Assembly: GCF_963662255.1 (NCBI RefSeq)
Contig: NC_085059.1
Span: 10,077,234-10,141,233 of the forward strand
Direction of reading: 5' to 3'
Origin: Cinclus cinclus
Lineage: Eukaryota > Chordata > Aves > Passeriformes > Cinclidae
Length of the DNA: 64,000 nucleotides
Positions 38,700 through 49,066 of this stretch are shown here, piece after piece. The notes beneath the pieces are model-generated. The model was not told the DNA's origin. It did no database searches and saw only the letters and a list, made by a program, of their open reading frames with translations. The position numbers and the translations under genes are program-made. Numbering within the stretch: the first letter of the stretch is position 1; every line of letters starts with the position of its first letter.

Positions 38700-39600
38700 A
38701 ATTAAGATCTGCTGTCATGGTGGGCGAGGGTGGTAGAGTTCCACAACCTTCCTAGGGAAGTGTCTTTGAAGGACACCCCTAGGCACACAGGCACATCTGC
38801 CTTCACCTGAGGGGGTTCAGCTGTCTTATGAGAGCCGCTGTGGGCAGCGCGGAACAACGGGACGGGAGTCTTCATATGGGGTTCCACAGAGATCTTTATT
38901 CTTCTCTCGCAAAGGGGGGCAGGGTCAAACTGCCAAATGGGTCTGAGGGAGCTGGAGTTATACAGGAAAGGCAGGGAGCACCTGGGATGGTGTAGGAATC
39001 AAACTGGCTGACATCCCAAGCCAGACCAGTGTTTTTGATGAGGAGTTGCCCCTCGGCCCCAGACCTTGGAGGGCATTTGTTTAAGTTTATAACAGTTCCT
39101 AAGAAAGTTGTCAAAGGTTTTAAAAACTGTTCATGGTAAAGCTTTATAACCCTCATTTCCCATTGGTTGCCCCTATTCCCAGTTATGTCATCCCTTTTCT
39201 CCTCCCAGTTCTGGAAAGTTCTTGTATCCTTGTACCCCCACTGGTTTATGTTCACTGCATTGTTCCCCCATCCCACCTTACTGGCCCCTTCCCTACATTG
39301 CTCCTGCCTTGCACCACCTTTCCCTTTACCCATTGGATTCTCACCCTGGACCCATCTCTCCTCATCCCCTATAAATACCCTGGATTTTCCCTCACCCTTG
39401 TCTTCGACCCTTAGCTCTTACAGTGTGTGCACGTGTTTTGGACCTCATCCCACATTTTCTTTTATGGTTATTAAAGTATTTAGTTCCAGAGTTGTGGTGT
39501 GGACCTGTTCCTTGTTTTGCCACCTTAGCCCTGATATCAGGGGACCCTTAGAGGTTGGTCAGGGAGACTGCCCTCCAGTCTTGCACCTTAAATATTAAAA
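38700..39600. mobile_element. composite LTR-like block with signals on both strands
   Basis: This GC-richer block carries LTR-type signals in both orientations. On the plus strand, CTATAAATA (39370-39378) is followed by ATTAAA (39470-39475) and then about 120 bp resembling U5. On the minus strand, CCAAT (39166-39162) and TATAAA (39148-39143) are followed by AATAAA (38900-38895) and about 190 bp of GC-rich sequence ending near 38712. It may be two LTRs of opposite orientation joined or nested, or one LTR whose reverse signals are chance. No target-site duplication was found. Frames of up to 145 codons here have no domain. Confidence 0.5.
38752..38782. repeat. imperfect hairpin in the composite LTR block
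   Basis: CTAGGG and CCCTAG, plus GTGTC and GACAC, pair as an 11-bp stem with a 2-nt bulge and a 7-nt loop (TTTGAAG). In the minus-strand reading it would lie in U5 or the leader, where retroviruses often have structured RNA. Confidence 0.7.
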
Positions 39601-39610
39601 AGCCCCGAAA

Positions 39611-39740
39611 GGATGGTGTGGGCCAAGTGGTTAAATAGGTAATAAAGGGGGAAGGGAACAACTAAAGGGCTAAAAACTGAAAGCTTTAATGTAAGGAGAA
39701 ATAAAAGGGAGTGCACAAGGGCACATCATAAAACATAAAC
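39611..39740 (-). mobile_element. second, partial copy of the 36874-37403 LTR end
   Basis: This segment aligns along its length with 36901-37026, with a few short gaps and roughly 80% identity by eye. Shared stretches include gggcacatcataaaacataaac at its right end (39719-39740). It corresponds to the 3' part of the minus-strand LTR. Homology stops abruptly at both ends. It could be the remnant of the 5' LTR of the same provirus, in which case the provirus spans 36874-39740 with later insertions, or a separate insertion of the same family. Confidence 0.7.
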
Positions 39741-42650
39741 CAAAAACTCTTTTGTGTTAGCAGTTCACATGAAACCATTCAAAATTACTGAAAAGGTTGT
39801 TTTGTATCAGATATGATCAGTTAAGTATATTACCACAACCACTAGAAAATAATCATTAATTTACATCTTTATAACCTGGGTGCTTTGAGTTGAGGAGTTA
39901 CCTTGGTTCTTTTATGTCTTTTTTTTTGAGGACTTTATCTGTTAATGGTTTGTTATTATGTGCACTAAATAAGTGAGAATTTGTGTGATCCTCAGTCAAT
40001 AAATATTACTATTTTAAGTTAATTAAAAGTTGCAGATCTTTTGCTAATGAAATGCAAATTTGATAGTGTCAAAAGTTTCTAATTGTCAAGTGAAATTATT
40101 CTGGAACTGGACCTGTGAAGGAAATGACCACTGGGAGAGGTTGCTTATGTTTATATATGGAAATGTCACAAATTACGAGATTTCTTCTGCCTGATAATAA
40201 CAATTCTATCAGAGCCTATCAGGCTGCCTTGAATGCCAAGCCTGATAACAGTAATTGCTTGTGATCCATAAACTATTGGAGGGCCACACTGCATAATAAC
40301 GGGCTTTTTTCTGGTCTTTCCCTCTAAACATATAAATAGGTGGTTTGTGCATTTTAAATTGTCAAGAAGTTTCCATCATTCCAGAAAATCCAGCATGAGT
40401 TTTTTAGATCTTTCATATTTGGCATATAAGTAAAATTTTCTTTCTTCATACATTCTCACTGCAAATAGTCTTACGTTCATTGAACTTAGTCAAAACCTTT
40501 AAAACATTGAAAATAACCCTTTTCAGGAGGGAAGAAAATTACTCATGTCTTTCAAATCGGTGTTCTGTTCCTCAGACCTAATGAATTCCACCCATGGATT
40601 TGAAATATTTACTGTAATACTAAAATTGATGAGCAAAATAAAGTGGGTTCTTTGGTATATTAAGAAGGAAATACTTGTTGCTTAGGTCAGCATGACCTTA
40701 CAAGTTTCAGTTATGCCTTACAGATTAACACTATTTGAAAGCATTATCTTATCTAGTACTTCCTTTATCATTGTGAAATTCCTTGTGCAAATAAGTCACA
40801 TCAGTGCAAACAGGTCTAAACTGCTTTTATGCTTATTCATATTTCATGCTTATATCCACAAAATGAGGGGTGAAAGGCAGTGGAAAACAAGGCTTTTGTG
40901 TGTGCTTTTCCCATAGCAATATTACTATTGTGGAGAAGATAAATAGGAGACAGATAATTCATTGTTGCTCCCATTGCTTTCATTAATTGTTGTTTAGCAG
41001 ATGGAATCTTAAAACAATGTGTTGGTTTCTTGGGGTTCTTTAATGCAATTCATGTTTCTTCTGTAGACCCCATTGCAAACTTTATTCTGTCAGGAAAAAA
41101 GAAATTTGAGTCCTTCAGCGAATTCATATAAAATGAGTTGACCTGTGGCTATAAAACCATGATCTGAATGCATCCTCTATGTCAGGAATCGCTACACACT
41201 CAATGCACACAGAGAGAATACATTGGAGATTAATCCCTCCGTTATTGCCTTGTTATTTATGCTCTTTACCATTTATTATTGCTTCGGGTGAAAAATAGGT
41301 CTCATTTTTTTTCTGTCAATTTTTATGTTCCTTACAGTATAAATGCAAAGTCATCTAGATACATTGTGTTGATGCAATGGTATTATTCCATAAATTTGAC
41401 AAGAATGGGAGAGCTGAGCAATTGAATGCAATGTTACCTTTGGTTGAAAAAGTGTGGAAGAAGATAACCAGTAGTGGCTAGTGTGTCACACAATCTATGT
41501 TAGATTTTAAAGGTGTCTAAGGAACTAGAATTTAAGTCTGGTGTCTGTATTGGCTAAATAAGTAAAATTAATGAACATGGAGATGAGTACAAAAGAAGGG
41601 GAGAGCTGACAAAACCTGAAAAGTGAAGTCATGACTCAGAGAAAACCCATTTACATTCTGTGACCTGATAGTAAGAAAGTTGGCAGGGCAGATCCAGCTG
41701 AGGTAGTCTGTTTTGAGTACTAAAATATATTCTATAAAGTCCTCCCGAACAGAACCTGTGGCTAAGCTGTTAAAAGACCAGAAGAGTCAAAGTGGTCAAA
41801 GGATTGGATAAAGAAGCAGTAGCACAGTGAAAAACTAATGCCCAGTTTTGATGGAGTGAAAGGTTCTCAGCAGAAAGCCATTGTCACCTGCGTTAAATGT
41901 GCTACAAGGCATGTAGCAAAGAAAAAAATCTTTCGTGGTGAAGCAGAAAAGAAGAAATATTTCCTTTCCCTCTAAGAGCAGGAGTCCTCAAATAAAATAA
42001 TGGCTGGTAGATTCAGAACAAAGTTGAATTCTACTTCATGAAATGGATTGTTGAGCTGTAGAAATTTCTATTACTCTGTGCCACTGCTTGGGAGCAGAGG
42101 ACCTCTGGCCCACTGGAGAAGCTCTTAGGCAGAATGAAGAATAACAGCATAGGGAGGGGAAAATTACTAATTATCCGTTTACCTAATTTGAAAAGAAGGA
42201 GCATCCCTTAAAATTCCTTGCATTCAGAGATTTAAGTCTGGCATCATAAACTTTACCTTTTTGGGCACTGTAACGATATCTGAGTAGTTTATCTTTAGAA
42301 ATTATTTTAATTACTTGTCATGGCCAAACACTGCTTGCTTCTTGAAAATTTGCATTTTGTTTCTATCCTTGTGGACTCTATTATATTCTTTTAAGTCAAT
42401 GCTTATTCTCTTTTAGGCTCTCTGAGACTTTTTATCTGAGACTTGGATCTCTTTGCCAAAGTTTAATTTCTTTTTTTCTGGATGCAGTAATTGTCTCTAC
42501 ATTATCTCCTAAACATTCTAGTCCTCTCTTCATTAAGAGGGCCTCTTCTTAGGATAGGTTTGCTTCTATGTGATGTTTTCCATATAATCTCAAGTTTAGC
42601 AATAATGTACCAAGTATTTCTTTTGTACCTAATTTGAGTTTAACCATTGT
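39741..42650. other. 2.9 kb AT-rich stretch, no gene seen; possible regulatory DNA
   Basis: Only short open frames occur (up to 74 codons). It contains the cluster of GATA motifs at 40191-40248. The part at 41030-41420 has no simple repeats and several homeobox-type TAAT cores; comparative data would be needed to call it a conserved element. Confidence 0.4.
40191..40248. promoter_or_regulatory. cluster of four GATA-factor motifs
   Basis: TGATAR cores occur four times in 58 bp: CTGATAA at 40191-40197 and 40242-40248, and the reverse form CTATCAG at 40206-40212 and 40216-40222. Two of them sit within a perfect 9-bp inverted repeat (tatcaggct 40217-40225, agcctgata 40239-40247). Homotypic GATA clusters are a feature of some enhancers. 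Function here is inferred only. Confidence 0.4.
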
Positions 42651-42699
42651 TGTAATATACGTTCATGGTTTTATATTGCACTGAAAATGGTTTATCCCA

Positions 42700-43062
42700 T
42701 TTCCCCCTCTCGGTCTGTAGCGTGGTTCATCCCTCCCCTTAACCCCTCCCCTTTTCCCTGCGACCAGCCCTGATTGGCTGTGACCCGGGGTTGCTCCGCC
42801 CCTTACCGAGGTTTGAAAAAGCCCCGCGTTTCCCACAATCCCTCTCTCTGTCCCTGGAACCCTTCAGGGTAATGAGCTTGGATCATCCCGGGAAGGAGCA
42901 CCTCCTTTGGTCTTTTACCTTTGTCCATGCTGAAAACCCCTCATCTTTGACCCGGAGCTAGCCGAGGCAGGTCAGGGAGAGCAGGGGGACCCCGGCAAAC
43001 CATGAGGAAACCCAAAGACAGATGTGATACATATAGAGATGTCATACATGTTAATAAACGGA
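42700..43062 (+). mobile_element. GC-rich promoter-like block, probable LTR
   Basis: An abrupt GC-rich island in AT-rich DNA. It has an inverted CCAAT (tgattggctg, about 42771-42780), a GC box (gctccgcccc, about 42793-42802), and AATAAA at 43053-43058 about 250 bp downstream. The order fits a plus-strand U3-R-U5. I found no TG...CA pair with a target-site duplication, so limits are approximate. A CpG-rich promoter of an unannotated non-coding RNA is the main alternative. There is no coding frame of note. Confidence 0.45.
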
Positions 43063-46000
43063 TTTGTTTTATAGTAAGATACACCTTCTCTCTCTGATTT
43101 CAGGACCATATAATACTGCAGCTTCTTTACATTGAGTTCACTGTGATATATCAGCCTTTTTATTTGCTGTTTCATAAACCACTTAAGGAATACAGAAGAA
43201 ACAGCAGAATGTACATAAAAAAATGTCATTCTTTGTTAAATAACGAGCAACTGCTGTGAGCTTACATTTTTAATAACTAACACCTGCTCAAAGAGAGGTT
43301 AATTTTTAGGGTATGTATTAAATACAATTATTGATTGTGTTGAACTCTATTCTTAGAAGGCTCCTTACTTAAGAGTCAATTGAAGATATGTTTCAGCTAA
43401 TTAGTGACCATATTTGCCTGGTTATTTCCATTGTAAAATACATTCTTTCTGTATGGAACTCCACAAATCCATTTTTAGCTAAGGAATCTGAGCCTGTTCA
43501 AAGCAAAGCTGTTGACCTTGTTATATTTAGTTAGGCTAACTCAGTCCAGTTACTCAAATCCACCTTTGTTGCAATTATTTCCTGAGGTTATAAAGGCACC
43601 AGAGAAGTATAAGCAAAATTTATTTTCCAGCAATTGATATTGATCTAAATTCATGCATTTTCAGATACTGCATTTATGGCCTTGCATACATTGTATTGCC
43701 CGCCTTGGAAGAATGTTCTTGAAAGATTCCTTAATTCATTGGATAATACTGAGTAGAAAAAAATAATTTCTTGACACAGTTTATTTTTCTACTTATGTTC
43801 ACCCTTGCAACCTCTTAAGTTATTATTTACTGTGTCCCAATTTTAAGTAATCAATTCCACTAAGTGCTTAGAAAGATTTTGATTAAATCTTACTAAGTGC
43901 TTGCAACTAAGACTAAAATTCTGACAAAGTATTTGGGTTTTGTTTGGTATTTTTTTAAAACCTTACCTGAGGAGAAAAGAGACATATTTCTCTCCTAACG
44001 TAATTTGTAAGTGTATATCTGAAAGTCATCATGGCCTTAAGTAGAAAAACATACATGTCTAAATAATTTAGAGAAGCTCTTTCCAAGTTGTAAAATATTC
44101 AAGTGGTTTAGGAAAGGTCTAATATACTGTAGCAGTTGACGTTGTTTTAATGGATGATGGAACAAGAATGAAACAACATAATGCCACTGGAACTGCACAC
44201 ACTATATCTGACCTATATAACCATCCTAAAACCAATCCTGTTTTCTGTTTTACAGTCTGCTTTATTCCATTCCTTTGCTGCAGGTGCAAAACGAAAAGAC
44301 TTTGCAGATGGCATTGATCTGCTTTTTATCATATAATGCTTTAAAGGAAAACAGCCACTGAAAATTGGTGGTGGCTACTACTTTAGACTGTGTGACCACT
44401 CTGTAAAACACTAACTCCTTGGTTCCAAAGAGCCATATGATGAAACTGAAAATTTGAGGTTCAGGATAGTAAACTACACCTGGAAAATACCATCATGGCA
44501 GATGAACTGTAATACGAGTTTTAAACTCTGAGCTAATTGTGTATTAGAAAGTAATTTTTTCTCTATTAAAACCTTTTACATTAGCACCTTAATGGAATCA
44601 TTATAAACATGAAGAGTACAAATCAAGAAGGTAGAACTATTTGTACTTTGTTGATAAAATATGCTGCTGTGTATAAAAGCAGTGCAAGCTGTCATGTGGC
44701 AAATGCTGCCATTTGTCTCCTTAGCACCTGGCTAATGATCCATGACAGAAATATCTGAGCTGAGTGACAATAATACAGTGATATAATCAGGTGTAATGGC
44801 ACAGATTTTACACCAAGGACTTCAGTCATGTTTTTTAGCCACTTTGCTGAAGACTAACATTGAAAGGGCTTTCCTGTTGAAATAAATTTGTCTGGGTGAC
44901 AGGAACAATTTACAAAGCTCTAAATATGTTGTTTGGCCTGTTATTTGTAAGGTCTAACTGTGGAATATTCAACATAAATAACATACTGGAAGGTATCATT
45001 AGGAATGTGTCTGATTTAAGCCTGCCTATAAAACTCCATGATCCATAGAGAGGGGTTTTCTCTACATTATTCTGTCTGGCAGTAAAAGATAACCAGATAT
45101 GACTCATCATGATTTCAAGATGCCTCTGATAACATACTTGCTTTAGCATTCTACCTAAGTTCTTGTTGCCTCTCAGAAGCTAAAAAAGTTGGTAATTAAA
45201 TAGTTAATTTCAGAAGAGCAAACTTTCAGAGGAAATTACTCTGGTGGACTAGCCTTCAGTGCATGACAATTCTTGTTGATCAAATTATTTTTTTGAAAGA
45301 AAAAAAAAAACCCCACATCTAGAAAAAAGCGCCCTCAAATCCAACCCAGACTTGTCTGTATTTCTCCAGAATTCAGCAGTATAAACAATATTTGCCAGCA
45401 GATTGTGAAATAGTGACAATGATAATCCCATGATAATCCAGCATCTCATGAGAGACAGGACTGCCAAGATGCTTGTTCTTGAAGACAGCATTTACAAGGG
45501 ACATGTTTAAATATGCCAAGCAGACAAGCTTGACCCTTTCAGCCACAATGATTACGTGTTCTCCAGAAATAATGCTGACAAGTGATTGAGTAACAGAGGC
45601 CAGAAGAGACAATCAATTCAAATCAATTCAAGTTTTAATGAGCATGCAAGGCTATCAGGGAAGCAAAGTAGCACACAATTGGTTAGGTTAAAGACAATAT
45701 TAATTTATTCACAGTGAAAGGAAAGAGTGATGCTGACCCTGTGAAATGCATTGCGCAAGTTAATTTTTTTGTATAAGTGGTCTTGTTTTCTCTGTCTTAA
45801 CCAAATTTTCCTTTGAAAGTTATGCTGTCCCTGAGTTATTCATTAATAACATTTGTCTTCCACACATATCTTGGTGGAGCTCCTGCAGTCCCACAACATA
45901 GTATTTTATTGTGCGGACCAGTATGGATGGACAAGGGATGTTACCGTCAAGTTAGTTCATAAGTTGATAGCTTGGTTGAGAAAGATCCCCTTCCAATAAT

Positions 46001-47534
46001 GAAGATAGATGAAGCCCCTTTGACTAGCTTCATTTGAACTGCAGCTGTCTTGGGCATTCACTCTTTCCCTAGACAGTGTGAAGAGATCTAGATGTTGTAG
46101 ACTGGCATTCAGAAGTTATGGGATAATTGAGCTTTGTTTGCTTTATTGTAAAATACCTCAGAGTGCATTAATTGTGTTTGTGATCCCAGGTCATATACTT
46201 GTAGTATTCTCAGAAGCAGTTATATTATTCCATCATGACTACCTAGAGATATAAATAGTGTAGGTCCCTCTGGGTGAAGAGCAGGCTGTAGATCAGGCAC
46301 ATTGAGGAAATACAGAATGGGGCTCTCTGCACAGGATTGTGTTTATTGGTGTTTTCTGATGGTGTTCATATGTCTCTAGTAGAAAACAGGAGACTACAAA
46401 AAGGGATTCAGTGCATAAATAACACTCATTTTTTCATTTGATGTGCCAATCCCCATGGCAAACTTGGCCTGCATATTTTTCTTTGGCAGTGTTCTGTTTC
46501 CAAAAACAATCCTAGCACCTGTCTCTGCACTTTTGGCAGTGCACTCTCACAGTTCACCTGCTTGAGTGACTCATGGTTTCCTTGTAAGGTGAGAAATAAC
46601 CCTGTTCTCACTTACCATTGATTAGATCATCTTTTATCTGTGATGAACTGTTATCACCTTGCCTGATGGGGCAATGACTTGATTTAAGATCCAGAAACTG
46701 CTTTACAGATTTGTGTGTAGTCTGGTGCTGCACACATAACTCAAAAGTACAGTCTATGAATGCCAAGCAACCAACTGTCATTATCTCTCATAATCTGGCA
46801 TAATTTGTCTTGCAAGCATATCCCATTGTATTTTAAATAGACATTGATACTAGCAAAAATTGCAATTATCAAATTATCATGGGCTGTTTCCCTGGCTTGT
46901 AGCCTGAAACATGACTTTAGGACATAGTCTTGAACAAAAAGGTCAGGGATAATGTTTCAGAGAGTGCAAAGATAGCTTGACCATGATTCAGTTTTCTCCA
47001 TGTGTTCTTTGTTCCCTTGCTATCAGTCCTGTTATTTTCAGCTGTTAAGCAAAATTATGCATTTAAAAGTTGTTTCATATGCTTGATTTCTTTGTTTTGT
47101 TTTTCCAAAACTTCTAGACATATGGAACTATAGGGGAGACAACTTGTGAGCTGCTGAGATTGTTACAAAAGTTTAGGGAATTCTAGAAGAATTAATTTAC
47201 TTGGAATTGTTTAGCTCAGTATTCCAGTCACAGATGGGACACATGAAAGAATTTTGCCACTCTACCACTGCTTGGCAGTGAAGTGGTCAGTAATCTCCCC
47301 TGGTGTGTATGAAGAGCAGAAGAGGTTCTCTGCCTGTTTTTCAGAGTCACCTGTGCTTATATAACATGCTATTTATAAAGGGCTATAAAGAAGCAAAGGA
47401 CAAAAATCCCGTTTAAATAAAGAACATAAATGGCACAAAGGGAAATGTTAGATGCTCTTCATCTGCAGTTTGCAGTCAGTTAGCATGAAATAAATTCTTA
47501 ACCCTACTGCTTTCTTTTCTGTTCCTTCACTTAG
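43063..47534. other. 4.5 kb AT-rich stretch, no gene seen
   Basis: All open frames are under 90 codons and unrecognised. Two exact tandem copies of a 10-mer (aatcaattca) lie at 45611-45630. A near-palindromic pair of E-box-like motifs lies at 44698-44717. 43300-43700 is free of simple repeats and might be conserved non-coding DNA. Confidence 0.42.
45611..45630. repeat. two tandem copies of a 10-bp unit
   Basis: The 10-mer aatcaattca occurs twice in direct succession without change. Confidence 0.85.
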
Positions 47535-47539
47535 GTCAA
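47535..47539. repeat. left target-site duplication GTCAA
   Basis: Identical to 48256-48260 across the LTR. Confidence 0.8.
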
Positions 47540-48255
47540 TGTCGTGGTTTGAAGGACAGGTATTTGCTAAGAAAGGCAGGAGCCTCTGAAATGGAGAGTG
47601 TAGGCTCCCCCCCCAAATTACTATAATTTTGGAATTAAGGGAGCTCTCAGGCAAAGATATGGGGATAGGAATAACAGTTTTTTACTAGTATATCTAACAA
47701 GACAAACAAAACAGCAGCTATGAAATTAGGCACAAGCAGAGCAGTAAGTCAGTGCCAGTCCCTTTCTGGCTGCAGGCACCTTTTCCCTGAGCTGCAGTTC
47801 CCGGTGCTGGGGGCGGGCAGGTCCCGCAGAGCTGCAGGAGGGCTGGGGGTGATGGCAGCGCTGTCCCAGGGGAAAGAGAGAGAGAGATGGAGAGAGCCCT
47901 CCGCTCACGGTGTGGGTCCCAGTGCTCAGCAGAGTGCTGGATGAGGGCAGGTTCCAGCGAGAAGGCAGCAGGGCAGGGTCCCACAGCAGTGAGGATGGCT
48001 CCCGACGCTGGGATGGCAGGGATGGGGCTCAGGCGGCGATCGTCCTTCTCGTCCCAACTCCAAGGGGAAATGGGGAGAGCCAGAGCCTCCCGTCTGCTCT
48101 TCTGCCTGTTTGAATCTCCAGGGGTTCCCCTCTGCCCTCCCCTTCCTCCTTCCCCTGTCATTAGGGCCTAATCAACAGGTATCTTAGCATGACAATGGGG
48201 AAAATTCCACAGTGGGGAAAAGGGGGAAAAAGAAAAAAAAAAACAACCCCCAACA
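47540..48255 (-). mobile_element. solo LTR, 716 bp, probably minus strand
   Basis: On the plus strand the element starts TGTCGTGGTTTGAAGG and ends CCCCCAACA. It therefore has TGT...ACA termini in either reading, with the direct repeat GTCAA on both sides. Its terminal sequence and GC-rich core (about 47760-48150) match my impression of a common songbird ERV LTR that reads TGTTGGGGG at its 5' end on the minus strand. I saw no AATAAA in either sense that fixes orientation, so strand is a judgement. No retroviral genes remain between the duplications, so it is a solo LTR. Overlapping open frames of up to 147 codons are products of the GC-rich core and show no domain. Confidence 0.82.
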
Positions 48256-48260
48256 GTCAA
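48256..48260. repeat. right target-site duplication GTCAA
   Basis: Exact match to 47535-47539. Confidence 0.8.
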
Positions 48261-49032
48261 TGAACAGTTGAGACACGATATATTCTCACAATCTTCAGGC
48301 AAATATCAATGTATCATATGGACTTCTCCAACATTATGCACTTCATCATAAATTTTACCCTGGAACCTACTATAATCCTTTACAGCTGAGCAAACCAAGA
48401 CCCTGTGGACTAAATATAATAAAATCAATATTACAGCTTTCCCTCTACTGTGTCAGGAACCTTCCCTCTGTGCTGCTTTTGTAGCTTTTTTCTAAATTTA
48501 ACTAGGGTGGTTTGAATAACTGAGTAAGTCCATCTAAAAATATCTCTTCATTCTAGTTTCTAATCTACTACTTAGTAGATCTGTATGGAAATTAATTTGA
48601 TCATTTTGAGGGAGCAAAGAGAATTAGGGAAATGGAACAGCTGGAAAATGGGACAGGGGACAAGTAATGGAGAGAAAAGAGCTCTATAAAATATAAACTA
48701 TAATAATTTAAAATAACTTTTAAATTATTTTGTTGTAAGTATTGATTTGTACATAACCCTCAGCCATTGTTCTTTAAAGAAATAGGAAAAACCTGTTTAA
48801 TGTTTGCATTAGCAGTCTTAGTGCAGTCTCTAGTGTTGACTGCTGTACTTTGTGAATTGGTTTTGAAGTGGATTGTGGTGCTTTGAGACCTCTAGTATAT
48901 GGATAGGATCTAAGGTCATCTGCTGTAATATAAGAGTATTTACCAGACTTAACATTTTATCACTTTGGCTGAAACAGAATAGTTTCTTCATGCTTTGGAA
49001 ACATATCTTTTAAATTTGAAGTTACTGAATTG

Positions 49033-49066
49033 TAATAATTTATACCTCATAATAATTTATATCTCA
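49033..49066. repeat. two tandem copies of a 17-bp unit
   Basis: Copies at 49033-49049 and 49050-49066 (taataatttatacctca, then the same with one C to T change) match at 16 of 17 positions. Confidence 0.85.

Noticed and set aside
38713..38800. 83-bp interval starting TGTC and ending ACA with TCTGC on both sides
   Set aside because: Looks like a tiny LTR with a duplication, but 83 bp is too short for an LTR and lies inside larger LTR-like sequence; probably coincidence.
38896..39333. Minus-strand open frame of 145 codons, with plus-strand frames of similar length
   Set aside because: Lies in the composite LTR block; frames on both strands are equally long, so neither is likely to be selected.
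47718..48161. Minus-strand open frame of 147 codons
   Set aside because: It falls in the GC-rich core of the GTCAA-flanked solo LTR and overlaps plus-strand frames of similar size.
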